Source of the DNA: Ignisphaera cupida
GTDB lineage: Archaea > Thermoproteota > Thermoprotei_A > Sulfolobales > Ignisphaeraceae
Reading direction: 5' to 3'
DNA: 64,000 nt
NCBI RefSeq assembly: GCF_030186535.1
Contig: NZ_JASNVW010000001.1
Coordinates: forward strand, 124,001-188,000
The translations under genes and the position numbers were made by a program. Shown here piece by piece: positions 43,214 to 52,274 of this stretch. A model generated the notes under the pieces. It was not told the DNA's origin. It did no database searches and worked only from the letters and a program-made list of their open reading frames with translations. Each line of letters opens with the position of its first letter. Position 1 is the stretch's first letter.

Positions 43214-43504
43214 TTATTTTTGTCTCTCAAACTTTTTAAGTCTATCCTCAGGCCTTCCAAAAATCTTGTTACCATCAACAAAGACTTTTTCACCTGTTTC
43301 TGGTATAGTGAATATAAATAATCCACCCTTCTTCATAACTGTTACAATTTTCTTGCGATTATAATCAGCTATTCGCAAAGTATTCATGGTCTCATCTACA
43401 ACAATTCCGCTCAAGCCTTTTAGTGTTGGATCTAAATGAGACACAACCTCAACGTATAAACCTATTAATTCATGATATACCAAATTACTACCTGTTCTAA
43501 GCAT
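43214..43504 (-). CDS. rnp1: RNase P protein component 1 (Rpp29)
   Basis: 96 residues: YHELIGLYVEVVSHLDPTLK and GLSGIVVDETMNTLRIADYN form the Sm-like Rpp29 barrel, ending in KVFVDGNKIFGRPEDR. Part of the RNase P holoenzyme that matures tRNA 5-prime ends. It sits between S17 and L29, its usual position in archaeal ribosomal operons, and overlaps L29 by eight bases. Confidence 0.92.
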   Translation of the reverse strand: MLRTGSNLVYHELIGLYVEVVSHLDPTLKGLSGIVVDETMNTLRIADYNRKKIVTVMKKGGLFIFTIPETGEKVFVDGNKIFGRPEDRLKKFERQK

Positions 43505-43718
43505 GTTTGCTCTGACCCTTTGACTCTTCGTTCAATACTGTCAAAATTCTTGCAATATTCTTTCTCACTATTCTTATTCTTGCTACATTTGTTAATGTTC
43601 CTGTTCTGGCTTGTGTTAAAAGTCTTAAAAGTTCAAGTCTCAACTCATTCAAAAGCCTTAATCTTTCTTCAAAACTCATAGACCTTATCTCATCAGCTTT
43701 AAGAGGTCTATCACTCAA
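43497..43718 (-). CDS. rpl29: Ribosomal protein L29 (uL29)
   Basis: 73 residues, two-helix hairpin: LKADEIRSMSFEERLRLLNE, LRLELLRLLTQARTGTLTNV and ARIRIVRKNIARILTVLNE. Large-subunit exit-tunnel protein. No SUI1/aIF1 gene follows it, unlike the euryarchaeal order. Confidence 0.93.
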   Translation of the reverse strand: MSDRPLKADEIRSMSFEERLRLLNELRLELLRLLTQARTGTLTNVARIRIVRKNIARILTVLNEESKGQSKHA

Positions 43719-43728
43719 CCAGCATCAC

Positions 43729-44352
43729 CTATGTCTTTTGTTCCTTAACCTCTGTTGCAGGGCTAACGATTTCAACATGATCAGATGTGAGACCAGGTTT
43801 TGTTATCAAAACCTCAACACCAAATATACCAGGCTTTAACAAAACATGTGCAACAGCTCTATCAATAAGCTTTAAGCTTTGCTCTCCTGATTTATACACC
43901 TTTCCAGCTTTTAACTTCTCATAGCGTGCTCTTTCAGCCACGAGCTTACCACTAATAACAATTTCACAGCCTAGTGCACCAGCTGCCATAACTCTTCTGA
44001 GAGCTATGAAACCTGCTCTTCTAAAGTGAACACCTCTTTCAAGAGCCATTGCAATATTGAAGGCAACAACTCTTGCATTGAGATCTGGGTTTTCAGCTTC
44101 AACAACTGTTATTTGTGGATTTTCAATGCCAAATAACTTTTCTAAAACAGTTTGTATTGTTTTTAGTGTTTGTCCTTTGCGACCTATTATAAGACCCGGT
44201 CTCAATGCATATATTATAACCCTTGTGCCAAGCGGTGTTCGAATAATGTCAACACCTGCATAGCCAGCTCTCCAGAACTTGCTAGCTAGATACTCATCAA
44301 CAGCAACTTTCTTTATTCCCTGCTCTATAAAATACCTCTTTATATTTACCAT
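43729..44352 (-). CDS. rps3: Ribosomal protein S3 (uS3)
   Basis: 207 residues: the type II KH domain shows YALRPGLIIGRKGQTLKTIQ (GxxG loop), followed by LNARVVAFNIAMALERGVHF and GALGCEIVISGKLVAERARY. Lines the mRNA entry site of the small subunit. Confidence 0.93.
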   Translation of the reverse strand: MVNIKRYFIEQGIKKVAVDEYLASKFWRAGYAGVDIIRTPLGTRVIIYALRPGLIIGRKGQTLKTIQTVLEKLFGIENPQITVVEAENPDLNARVVAFNIAMALERGVHFRRAGFIALRRVMAAGALGCEIVISGKLVAERARYEKLKAGKVYKSGEQSLKLIDRAVAHVLLKPGIFGVEVLITKPGLTSDHVEIVSPATEVKEQKT

Positions 44353-44357
44353 AGATA

Positions 44358-44840
44358 CTACACCTCAGCAACAATTACCTCAACACTAGTATGTGTTCTA
44401 AACCACGGTGTTGCTCTGCCAAAGGCTCTAGGCATCCACTTCTTGAGGTAATAGCCTCTGTGAGCAGCTATGTGAACTATTTTCAGCTTTTCCGCATTAA
44501 GACCTTTGCTAATAGCATTATTCTCAACATTTTCAAGCAACTTCAAAATGTTTTTAGCTACTTTCACAGGGTATCTTCCTATTGGGCTTTTAAAATCACT
44601 CCATCTACTTGCTAATCCACGTTTATGGCCAATACTAAGCTTGTACCTAGTATATGGTATAGGCTCCTTCAACTCTATTACTCTTTTAAGCAATTCCTTT
44701 GCTTTACTCAACTCCATACCTCTAATAACTTTACACACTTCATAAGCTTCCTTAAAAGACATTGGCACATCTCTAATAACAGCTCTAGCAGTCCTCTCCT
44801 CACTTACTCCTTCAAGTTTTGGATATCGCCAATGCCCCAT
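44358..44840 (-). CDS. rpl22: Ribosomal protein L22 (uL22)
   Basis: 160 residues: ARAVIRDVPMSFKEAYEVCK, RVIELKEPIPYTRYKLSIGH and AHRGYYLKKWMPRAFGRATP followed by WFRTHTSVEVIV. It is the first gene of this ribosomal operon here. S19 and L2, which normally precede it, are 18 kb away at 62.7-63.9 kb on the other strand. The 210-bp gap to rtcB should hold divergent promoters. Confidence 0.93.
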   Translation of the reverse strand: MGHWRYPKLEGVSEERTARAVIRDVPMSFKEAYEVCKVIRGMELSKAKELLKRVIELKEPIPYTRYKLSIGHKRGLASRWSDFKSPIGRYPVKVAKNILKLLENVENNAISKGLNAEKLKIVHIAAHRGYYLKKWMPRAFGRATPWFRTHTSVEVIVAEV

Positions 44841-45039
44841 TCATTTACGCACCATGTGACTAGTCAAAATTAGCACATCTTACTTAAAAATCAATATCAA
44901 ATACAGTATGTGTTATTTAAGAGGAAATAAAAGCTTTATTGAATACCTACAAACCTATTAAAACCAGTCAAGTACTGTTTACTGCAAAAATCATGAGTCT
45001 TAAGCTTATTAACTCATAAATGTATATGACTAGGTTGCT

Positions 45040-45044
45040 GGTGA
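45040..45044 (+). promoter_or_regulatory. RBS of rtcB
   Basis: GGTGA six bases before ATG 45051 decides the rtcB start. A weak TATA-like AAGCTTATTAAC at 45001-45012 lies about 40 bp upstream of the start codon. Confidence 0.4.
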
Positions 45045-45050
45045 CAAAAT

Positions 45051-46499
45051 ATGGTTGCTAGCTTAAAGCGTGTTAGCGATGTTGTTTGGGTTATTCCGAA
45101 AGAGTATAAGAGATGTATGAAGGTTCCTGCCATAATATATGCCGATGATTTTTTGTTAAACAAAATGAAGGAGGATGCAACATTAGAGCAAGCAGCAAAT
45201 GTTGCTTGTTTACCAGGTATTGTGGGGGCAAGCTATACTCTTCCTGATGGTCACCAAGGCTATGGTTTTCCAATAGGCGGTGTCGCGGGTTTTAATTTGG
45301 AAACTGGTGTTGTTAGTCCAGGTGGTGTTGGGTATGACATTAACTGTGGTGTGAGGGTTTTAAGAACAGATCTAACTGTTAAGGATGTGAAGCCCAAGCT
45401 TAGGGAAATAGTTGACTTAGTATTTAGGAATATTCCAAGTGGTGTTGGAGCAACTGGAAAGATTAGGCTAACTGAAAGTGAGCTTAACAATGTTCTTGAG
45501 GAGGGAGCTCAATGGGCATTGAGACAAGGATATGCAACGGAATATGATATAGAGCATACAGAGTCTAAGGGAAGGCTGGAGTGGGCTGATGCATCAAAAG
45601 TTAGTAGAAGAGCTAAGGAGAGAGGAGCTCCACAGCTAGGTACATTGGGTAGTGGAAACCACTTTCTCGAAATTCAAGTAGTTGATAAGATATATCTTCC
45701 AGATGTGGCTAAGAAAATAGGTATTTTCGAAGAGGGGCAAATAACAATAATGGTTCATACAGGCTCTAGGGGCTTGGGACATCAAGTTGCTAGCGACTAT
45801 TTAATGGTTATGGAGAGAGCGATGAGAAAATATGGAATAGAGGTGCCAGATAGAGAATTAGCAGCTGTTCCATATAACAGTAATGAAGGAAGAGACTACT
45901 TTGCAGCAATGGCTGCTGCAGCAAACTATGCTTGGGCAAATAGACAGCTAATAACACACTGGGCTAGAGAGTCATTTGCAAGAGCATTTGGCTTTGCAGA
46001 TTACGAAAAACTTGGAATAAGGATGATCTATGATGTAGCACATAACATTGCTAAAATAGAGGAACACGAATTTGAGGGAAGAAGAATGAAGCTTGTAGTA
46101 CATAGAAAAGGGGCTACAAGAGCTTTCCCACCTCAACACCCAGAGATACCAGCTGACCATAGAGAATTTGGACAAATAGTATTAATTCCAGGAAGCATGG
46201 GTACTGCAAGCTACATAACAATACCGAATACGGGTGCTAAAGACTCTTGGTGGTCAGCCCCCCACGGAGCTGGGAGATGGATGAGTAGAGCAGCAGCAAT
46301 AAGAGCTAAGTCACCAAGAGAAGTTATTGAAGCATTGGAGAGAAAGGGAATTCTTGTAAGAGCAGCTACCATGAGGGAATTATCTGAGGAAACACCTGAA
46401 GCCTACAAAGACGTTGATAGAGTAGTTGATGTTGCTACACGTGCCCATATAGTAAAACCTGTTGTTAGAATGATTCCAATAGCTGTTGTAAAGGGTTAA
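45051..46499 (+). CDS. rtcB: RNA 3-prime-phosphate/5-OH ligase RtcB (tRNA-splicing ligase)
   Basis: 482 residues, no intein. Mn/GMP-site residues are visible: YDINCGVRVLR (metal-binding Cys), LGSGNHFLEIQVVD, HTGSRGLGHQ, RKGATRAFPPQHPEIP, LIPGSMGTASY and SAPHGAGRWMSR with the histidine that accepts GMP. It joins 2,3-cyclic-phosphate and 5-OH ends after splicing endonuclease cleavage and would be the ligase for intron-containing tRNAs and the cbf5 mRNA. A structured RNA candidate follows within 25 bp. Confidence 0.95.
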   Translation: MVASLKRVSDVVWVIPKEYKRCMKVPAIIYADDFLLNKMKEDATLEQAANVACLPGIVGASYTLPDGHQGYGFPIGGVAGFNLETGVVSPGGVGYDINCGVRVLRTDLTVKDVKPKLREIVDLVFRNIPSGVGATGKIRLTESELNNVLEEGAQWALRQGYATEYDIEHTESKGRLEWADASKVSRRAKERGAPQLGTLGSGNHFLEIQVVDKIYLPDVAKKIGIFEEGQITIMVHTGSRGLGHQVASDYLMVMERAMRKYGIEVPDRELAAVPYNSNEGRDYFAAMAAAANYAWANRQLITHWARESFARAFGFADYEKLGIRMIYDVAHNIAKIEEHEFEGRRMKLVVHRKGATRAFPPQHPEIPADHREFGQIVLIPGSMGTASYITIPNTGAKDSWWSAPHGAGRWMSRAAAIRAKSPREVIEALERKGILVRAATMRELSEETPEAYKDVDRVVDVATRAHIVKPVVRMIPIAVVKG

Positions 46500-46520
46500 A
46501 CAATCGTTGAAATAGTTATA

Positions 46521-46592
46521 GCCCCCGCAGAGACCCCGTGCACACACTTGCCAACGGCTCATTGATTGCACGGGTCGGCCGTCGACGGGGGC
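46521..46592 (+). ncRNA. Structured GC-rich RNA candidate downstream of rtcB (H/ACA-like hairpin)
   Basis: 72-nt GC-rich hairpin in AT-rich surroundings. Outer stem GCCCCCG (46521-46527) pairs with CGGGGGC (46586-46592). Inner stem CCCGTGCA (46535-46542) pairs with TGCACGGG (46567-46574). The two stems are separated by an asymmetric internal loop (7 and 11 nt). A single long hairpin with a pocket between two stems is the shape of archaeal H/ACA guide RNAs, but a clear K-turn and ACA box are not visible. The strand is uncertain. It is not a tRNA: there is no T arm. Confidence 0.4.
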
Positions 46593-46653
46593 CTGAATAT
46601 AGAGTGTGCTAGATACACCAAAATATTTTTATTTACATGAACTATTTAAACTA

Positions 46654-46663
46654 AATTTATATA
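46654..46663 (+). promoter_or_regulatory. TATA box of the phosphoribosyltransferase gene
   Basis: AATTTATATA preceded by purine-rich CTA-A lies 34-43 bp before ATG 46697. Transcription should start near 46687, giving a very short leader. Confidence 0.5.
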
Positions 46664-46696
46664 CCGCACCACATTCTAATTTTCTGGTAATGTATA

Positions 46697-47377
46697 ATGC
46701 CTAAAATACCTGTGAAACTTGTAGATTGGAGTGATATTGTCGAATGGAGTTGGGGACTTGCGAAAAAGATTGAGGAAAGCAATTACATACCAGATGTGGT
46801 AATAGCTATTTCACGTGGTGGCTATGTGCCAGCAAGGCTTTTGTGTGATTTCTTAGGTGTTGAAAATCTACTATCAATTCAATCACAGCACTGGACAGAG
46901 GCTGCGAAAAAAGGTGAAAGAGCAATAATAAAGTTCGAGTATGTTATAGATCTCTCGGATATGAAGGCATTGCTTGTTGATGATATTGTCGATACAGGAG
47001 ACTCGGTTATTCTTGCCAAGGAGTATATTCTAAGAAATTGGAAGCCAAAGGAGTTGCGCACAGCTGCATTGCAGTGGATATCATCAGTAGCTAAAATAAA
47101 ACCTGATTACTATTTCATGGAGGTTAGGGAGTGGTATTGGTTTCAATACCCATGGACTAGGCTAGAAGATGTTACTCAGTTTATTAAGAGAATACTAGAA
47201 TCAACGTATAAGGAAAGTGGAAAAAGTACTTGGCGTGTTGAGGAATTGACTAAAGAATTCAAGGAGTGGTATGGAATAGAAGTTGACAAAAGATACATTG
47301 ATGAAGCTATAAAAATGCTTATTAAGAAAAGAGTTATTAAAGCAATTAACAATGAACTGGTATATCTACCTGGATAA
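46697..47377 (+). CDS. Phosphoribosyltransferase with C-terminal winged-helix-like domain
   Basis: 226 residues. The type I PRTase core shows VVIAISRGGYVPARLLCDFL and the PRPP loop ALLVDDIVDTGDSVILAKEY near 95-114, like archaeal Gpt/hypoxanthine-type enzymes. Residues about 170-226 (STWRVEELTKEFKEWYGIEV, YIDEAIKMLIKKRVIKAINN) look like a small winged helix, which could sense or regulate or simply oligomerise. The base substrate cannot be told. It is followed 30 bp later by a RadA-like ATPase gene. Confidence 0.7.
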   Translation: MPKIPVKLVDWSDIVEWSWGLAKKIEESNYIPDVVIAISRGGYVPARLLCDFLGVENLLSIQSQHWTEAAKKGERAIIKFEYVIDLSDMKALLVDDIVDTGDSVILAKEYILRNWKPKELRTAALQWISSVAKIKPDYYFMEVREWYWFQYPWTRLEDVTQFIKRILESTYKESGKSTWRVEELTKEFKEWYGIEVDKRYIDEAIKMLIKKRVIKAINNELVYLPG

Positions 47378-47406
47378 GTGCATCATGTAAACAAGGATAA
47401 TAATAT

Positions 47407-48024
47407 ATGCTCTCTACATGTAATGCTAAACTTGATGAGATACTATTCTCAAAGCCTTCTAAAATCATTATATATGGTATTGCAGGTAGTGGAAAAACAA
47501 ATTTTTTATTAAATATTCTTAAATGTTCTAAGCTCAACAACAGTAAGATTGTTTTTATATCAACTGAGGATCCTGTATTCCTAAACAGAGTTATGGATCT
47601 TGGCATAGACTCAAGTAATATATACTTTGCCTTTGCTTTAAGCCAGGAACACCTTCTTTCACTAATTCTTGAAAGCTTAAAATATGATGTTGTTATGGTA
47701 GCTATTGATAGCATCAACCATTTGTATAGAGTTGAATCTGAAAGTAACAAAGGAATTAATATATTTGTTAATATCTTGGTAATATTAGATGCATTACATA
47801 GTAAGGGAATAACAATTGTTGCCAGTGCTCAAGTGAAGCTTGAAGAGAATATTGTTGCAGGATTTGAGTATCTTAGTTTATGGGCTGATAAAATAATTGA
47901 ATTGAAGATACTGCCAAATAAGATGAGAAGCATAAAACTTGTTAAACCATTATCTCAACATGAGTACAGGTTTGTGATAACAAGTAAAGGGATAGAGTGG
48001 ATACATAGGGACTTTAGCATGTAG
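47407..48024 (+). CDS. RecA/RadA-like P-loop ATPase (RadB/RadC paralogue)
   Basis: 205 residues, RecA fold only: Walker A IYGIAGSGKTNFLLNIL near 24-40, IVFISTEDPVFLNRV, Walker B VVMVAIDSINHLYRV near 95 and IVASAQVKLE, the position of the RecA Q-motif. It lacks the N-terminal HhH domain of RadA, as do archaeal RadA paralogues that assist recombination. KaiC-like function is an alternative. Confidence 0.65.
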   Translation: MLSTCNAKLDEILFSKPSKIIIYGIAGSGKTNFLLNILKCSKLNNSKIVFISTEDPVFLNRVMDLGIDSSNIYFAFALSQEHLLSLILESLKYDVVMVAIDSINHLYRVESESNKGINIFVNILVILDALHSKGITIVASAQVKLEENIVAGFEYLSLWADKIIELKILPNKMRSIKLVKPLSQHEYRFVITSKGIEWIHRDFSM

Positions 48025-48054
48025 CAGCTACATATTCTAAAGATATATCAGGTT

Positions 48055-48258
48055 TTAGGGAGTAGAAGATTCACTGTTTTTCTTTAAGATTTTACTCATT
48101 AACTCAGGATATTTGCTTCTTAGCCTATACTCAACATATTTATCCTCTGGTGAAAATCTTGGTGGATGGGGTACAATTGTTTTACTACCACATTTTGGGC
48201 ACAAATCTTTTAATGTGTATAAATTACATTTTGGGCATTTTTTAATTCTCCACTTCAT
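48055..48258 (-). CDS. nop10: H/ACA RNP subunit Nop10
   Basis: 67 residues: zinc ribbon [17 protein letters not shown] followed by [20 protein letters not shown], the canonical archaeal Nop10. Binds Cbf5 and orders its active site. Last gene of the operon, six bases after aIF2-alpha, a very conserved archaeal pair. Confidence 0.95.
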   Translation of the reverse strand: MKWRIKKCPKCNLYTLKDLCPKCGSKTIVPHPPRFSPEDKYVEYRLRSKYPELMSKILKKNSESSTP

Positions 48259-48263
48259 TACTA

Positions 48264-49079
48264 TTATCCTTTTTGTATTTCCTCTCTTTCAAAGCTATAT
48301 GAGTCTATCTCCATATTTTTTGCCAGTTTATCTATGAGACTACTTATCTTGTTGAAAACTTCCTCAGCTGTTTTATAATCATGAGCCTCTATTTCAATTC
48401 TATATCTGGGAGCCCCTATGGTGTATACATCTAGTTTGACTTGAGAACTCAGGGAAAGATTCTTGATTTCTGTTAGAAGCTTCTTTATTCTCTCAACACC
48501 ATCTGGTTTATAGGAAATGATCTTGGCTATACCTCTTATTCTAACAGTTTTTATTGTAATATGTTTCTCTGCTTCCTCATATATTGCCTTAGCCCATTGC
48601 TCATTTATACCAACTTCAACAAGTTTTTGAGACCCCATCATAACAGCGTCTTCAAGTATTGATAAAGGATCCATTCTTTCTAAATGTACCCAAACCTCTT
48701 TATAGGCTTCATCAAGTGACTTTCCTAGTTTTTTAGCTGTTAACTCTACTATTTTTTGAGCTTTTTGCATCCTTTTCCACCGCAGCATTTTGATTCTCTT
48801 CTCACCTTCCATTACCCTCTTCAAAGAAATGTCAACTTCTATTCTTGTAGGCTTTTTCTCAACTCTAATAACTTTACCAACAACAACTTGCTTTTCTTTC
48901 AAAATCTCTCTAATATCCTTAACATATTTTGTGCTTATTTCACTCCATGGAATAAAAGCTTCTAGATTTTGATACTCTAAAAGATCTGCGTAAGCACCAT
49001 AATCAAATACCTTCTTTACTTGAGCAACAACTAATTCCCCTATTTCTGGCACTCCTCTTCTTCTAAAAGGTAGGCTCAT
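48264..49079 (-). CDS. eif2a: Translation initiation factor aIF2 subunit alpha
   Basis: 271 residues: S1/OB domain [20 protein letters not shown] and [20 protein letters not shown], helical domain with [17 protein letters not shown], and C-terminal alpha/beta domain [20 protein letters not shown]. Part of the heterotrimer that delivers initiator tRNA. Between S27e and Nop10. Confidence 0.95.
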   Translation of the reverse strand: MSLPFRRRGVPEIGELVVAQVKKVFDYGAYADLLEYQNLEAFIPWSEISTKYVKDIREILKEKQVVVGKVIRVEKKPTRIEVDISLKRVMEGEKRIKMLRWKRMQKAQKIVELTAKKLGKSLDEAYKEVWVHLERMDPLSILEDAVMMGSQKLVEVGINEQWAKAIYEEAEKHITIKTVRIRGIAKIISYKPDGVERIKKLLTEIKNLSLSSQVKLDVYTIGAPRYRIEIEAHDYKTAEEVFNKISSLIDKLAKNMEIDSYSFEREEIQKG

Positions 49080-49140
49080 ATAACTGCACCCTACTGCAAA
49101 ATAAGAATTGGTTGATAAGAAATTTTTATTTCTATCTTAC

Positions 49141-49344
49141 TTAACCAAGTACTCTAACAGTTTCAGCATTAACTAGTTTTGCTTTTCCGCCAGTAGGTTG
49201 CACAATTACTGTGCCACATACCAAGCATCTTACAGGAAATGTTGCATGGTCAAATACAGGCTGTTCATTTCCACAAACATTGCATTTTACTCTAATGAAC
49301 TTGCTTCGTGGTTCTGGTATTAATATTTTCCTCTTTTTAGCCAA
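49141..49344 (-). CDS. rps27e: Ribosomal protein S27e
   Basis: 67 residues: [20 protein letters not shown] and [20 protein letters not shown], a CxxC...CxxC zinc ribbon. Small-subunit protein. Six bases after L44e. Confidence 0.95.
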   Translation of the reverse strand: MAKKRKILIPEPRSKFIRVKCNVCGNEQPVFDHATFPVRCLVCGTVIVQPTGGKAKLVNAETVRVLG

Positions 49345-49349
49345 TTACC

Positions 49350-49646
49350 TCACCCATGCTTTTCAACCAATTCTGATTTCTTTAACCTAATTCCCTTTCT
49401 ATGTAGGATATAACCACATTTGGAGCATTTAAGTTTTAAAACAACTTTCTTTGTTACTTTAGCAAATCTTTTTTGCTCTGGTTTTCTTTTTGAGCCGTAA
49501 CCTTCTTGCTTTCTCAAGTATCTTCTTTGTCCCTCAGCCAGGGTTCTTCTCTTGCCATGTTTATATATCGCTACGCTATGTTCTGTATGCGTTCTACATT
49601 TGGGACAATATGTAACTATAGCTTTTGGTATTTTCACTGCAATCAC
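49350..49646 (-). CDS. rpl44e: Ribosomal protein L44e
   Basis: 98 residues: [40 protein letters not shown] and [20 protein letters not shown], zinc-binding large-subunit E-site protein. Followed by S27e and aIF2-alpha, a conserved archaeal cluster. Confidence 0.95.
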   Translation of the reverse strand: MIAVKIPKAIVTYCPKCRTHTEHSVAIYKHGKRRTLAEGQRRYLRKQEGYGSKRKPEQKRFAKVTKKVVLKLKCSKCGYILHRKGIRLKKSELVEKHG

Positions 49647-49707
49647 ATCTTAAATTAGTTACTTCTGCAAGTTTTACACACTTTAGCAGAATTTATAAGC
49701 AATATTG

Positions 49708-50214
49708 TTAGAATGGCTCAATTATTTCCACAAATCCCAGCGTAGAAAGATGTGCTGCAACATCAATTGGCAAAAGCGTTATGTATTGTGGCAAGGCTAA
49801 TGAGAATTTAATTTGGCAAGGTTTTAAAATTTTGCATAGCACAACTCCACCTGGTAGCAACATAGATTTCTGTATAGCATTATTAAACATGTTTAGTGCA
49901 TTACTTACTTTCTTCAAAAATGATCCTACAGCTTCATCTTCTAACACAATCTCTTCTCTTATAGCCTTTAATACAGCAAGCATAGATAAGGTTGCTGTTA
50001 TTGTTGAAACATTCTTTTCAAACTCATTGCACAACTCCATCAGCTCCCTAGCCTCATCACCACTACACCAAATCTTCATATCCAAATTCAATTTGTTTAT
50101 ACTCTCAATAAGTTCATTAATTTCTTTAGAACTTATCTTCTCATCGCCTAACACCTTATCAAAAATTGTTTTTACTTTCTCATAAATCTCCATATACATC
50201 GCTATTTCAATCAC
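49708..50214 (-). CDS. GINS complex subunit (Gins15/Gins51-like)
   Basis: 168 residues: a helical A domain (LIESINKLNLDMKIWCSGDE, ELMELCNEFEKNVSTITATL) and a small C-terminal B domain (GVVLCKILKPCQ, ITLLPIDVAAHLSTLGFVEI) as in archaeal Gins51. GINS bridges MCM helicase and primase/polymerase in the CMG complex. The gene overlaps the primase gene by four bases, the characteristic crenarchaeal priS-gins15 pairing. The start could be the internal ATG of MYMEIYEKV. Confidence 0.7.
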   Translation of the reverse strand: MIEIAMYMEIYEKVKTIFDKVLGDEKISSKEINELIESINKLNLDMKIWCSGDEARELMELCNEFEKNVSTITATLSMLAVLKAIREEIVLEDEAVGSFLKKVSNALNMFNNAIQKSMLLPGGVVLCKILKPCQIKFSLALPQYITLLPIDVAAHLSTLGFVEIIEPF

Positions 50215-51410
50215 CTTACAGATATAAGATTTGCTACACCTTTAAAAATAAGGTAAGAGGCATAAGCATATTCTGCAACTATTATATCACCTCTCTTCAA
50301 ATTAAATTCCCGATCAATTATTTTTATGGAAGGCAAATCTACAACAATTCTTATTTTAAGTAACTCATTTACATTGCTAATTGAAACATTGTGTGCATTT
50401 AATTCAAATTCTGCTATATCCTTGATTATAAATGCTTTCCAACCTGTTTTTCCATTTATGCTATTTGGTATTCTAACAAGGTGTGTAGTATCTATGGTGA
50501 CCTTAGAATCTATTGGAATTGACAGCTCATTAACAATATCATCAATTTGATTTGACAACACCTCTACTAATTGCAGCATTTTTACGTATTCAATTTTTTC
50601 CGTGTAGCCCATTAGAAAACTTTTTACATCAGGATCTGAAACTCTTTTTAGAAGAGATAACGCTATTCGCCTTCTCAATCCACCATCAACTATTCTTGGC
50701 ACTAAATACCCTTGTCCCTTTTCCTTTTCTTTATAGTGCACATACATATTCCTAATATATTTTTTATCAAAATCACTTAATGTGATATAAGATACTATTT
50801 CTCTTCTTGTTTCAGAATCAATCTTATCAAATGGTTGTGGCAACTCAACTATTAAATGAAATCCTCTATTTCCAGAAAAACTTGCTTTATAATTTGTAAA
50901 CCCAAAATCATTTTCAATAATATCTATAAGGCTAATTAAGTAGCTATAGGCTTTTTCAATACAAGTTTTATCCACATGTTCAAATTTTTTAAGCTCCAAA
51001 TGGCAATATGGACACTCTTTCTCATCGCTTTTCGCTATATAGCCACAAGAAGGACAAAATCTGAACTCTATGACATTATTTTTGCATTCAGGAATCTCAT
51101 TTGCATCTATATCAAATACTAAGTCGCTTCCTATCCACCCTTTCTCAGACATGTTATTGTTTCCTGGAAAAGAATATTTTGCTGAGGAATAATACAAGTG
51201 TCTAGGAATATTCACGGTTATGTAACTTATTAATTGTGTAGGAGAGTCAAAAGATAAGTGACGAACATAATAGTCAGCATCAAATGGTTGCAGAGCTATT
51301 TCTCTAAGTGAAATATCTTGAGGTAGTTCTAAAGACGCATTTCTATAATACTCTTTAAATTTCTCTTTAAAAAAATCTAGTTCTTTTTCTTTTCCTCTTC
51401 TCTGAGACAC
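50211..51410 (-). CDS. priS: DNA primase small (catalytic) subunit PriS
   Basis: 399 residues: catalytic acidic motif DLVFDIDANEIPEC, zinc site CPSCGYIAKSDEKECPYCHL, and SGNRGFHLIVELPQPF (the SGxxGxH nucleotide-binding motif). Synthesises RNA/DNA primers with PriL. Twenty bases downstream of PCNA and overlapping the GINS gene. Confidence 0.93.
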   Translation of the reverse strand: MSQRRGKEKELDFFKEKFKEYYRNASLELPQDISLREIALQPFDADYYVRHLSFDSPTQLISYITVNIPRHLYYSSAKYSFPGNNNMSEKGWIGSDLVFDIDANEIPECKNNVIEFRFCPSCGYIAKSDEKECPYCHLELKKFEHVDKTCIEKAYSYLISLIDIIENDFGFTNYKASFSGNRGFHLIVELPQPFDKIDSETRREIVSYITLSDFDKKYIRNMYVHYKEKEKGQGYLVPRIVDGGLRRRIALSLLKRVSDPDVKSFLMGYTEKIEYVKMLQLVEVLSNQIDDIVNELSIPIDSKVTIDTTHLVRIPNSINGKTGWKAFIIKDIAEFELNAHNVSISNVNELLKIRIVVDLPSIKIIDREFNLKRGDIIVAEYAYASYLIFKGVANLISVR

Positions 51411-51430
51411 TCCACATCACAAAGGCTTTG

Positions 51431-52204
51431 TTACTCTACTCTTGGTGCTATGAAAACTTTTAGAGAGGCTCCTCCAATTAAATCCAAGTCTATTTCACAA
51501 GGTATTTCAGGTGCTAATCTAATAGTAGCTGTTTCAGCTAGTTTTGAAAGTTGTGTTAAAGTTGATACATACTCCATTGAATACATGTTAGTGAATTCAT
51601 TTACATCCTCAGCTATTTGATAATCTATTAACGTTCCCGTTGCTGTATTAAACAAAAACTCTACCTCACCTAGTTCTGTAGAGGCCATTAACGACAGACC
51701 ATCTTTTAAAACTCTGAACTTTGCAACATCCCCTACATCTTCTAATATTGATAAAGCCAATGATAATGCAGGTCCAAGAATCTTAGCAACAACCTTGAAT
51801 TCTAGAGATAGCTCTGGCACCTCTTCATATGTTGATGATATTAATGGTAGTATAAATGTTCTTTCTGTACCTCCCTTAGATATTAGGGATAGGCTTAGTC
51901 TACTACCATCACTAGATATTGCAAGCTTATCTGATTTAGAAGCTCTTCTAAGTATTTTTGACACATTTTCTAGGTTCAAAAACAATGTTTCTTCTTTTTC
52001 AACAACATATTCCTCGAAGGCTGTAAGAGGAATACTAAAATCTATTAACATTACTCTACTTGGATCCATAGCCCTGATTCTAACACCTTGGGTAGGGCTT
52101 AATTTCATACCTACAACTTCTAAGTAATCTGCAAGAGTTCTCAAAACATATCTCCAAACTCTAGCATCGCTAAATACAAATCTAATGTTTGAAGAGCTAC
52201 TCAC
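51431..52204 (-). CDS. pcn: DNA polymerase sliding clamp (PCNA), first copy
   Basis: 257 residues: VGMKLSPTQGVRIRAMDPSR, VMLIDFSIPLTAFEEY and a C-terminus IDLDLIGGASLKVFIAPRVE. One subunit of the probably heterotrimeric crenarchaeal clamp. Followed by priS in the same operon; a second PCNA gene lies at 52633-53394. A third subunit is expected elsewhere in the genome. Confidence 0.93.
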   Translation of the reverse strand: MSSSSNIRFVFSDARVWRYVLRTLADYLEVVGMKLSPTQGVRIRAMDPSRVMLIDFSIPLTAFEEYVVEKEETLFLNLENVSKILRRASKSDKLAISSDGSRLSLSLISKGGTERTFILPLISSTYEEVPELSLEFKVVAKILGPALSLALSILEDVGDVAKFRVLKDGLSLMASTELGEVEFLFNTATGTLIDYQIAEDVNEFTNMYSMEYVSTLTQLSKLAETATIRLAPEIPCEIDLDLIGGASLKVFIAPRVE

Positions 52205-52274
52205 TTTTTACACCAAGAATAAAAGTCATTTGTTAAACGAAATATAAATGGTGTGCTTAAATAAAAATTTCTAG

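Noticed and set aside
46521-46592. Reading the GC-rich hairpin as a tRNA
   Set aside because: Acceptor-like outer stem, but no D or T arm and no GTTCRAN loop on either strand.
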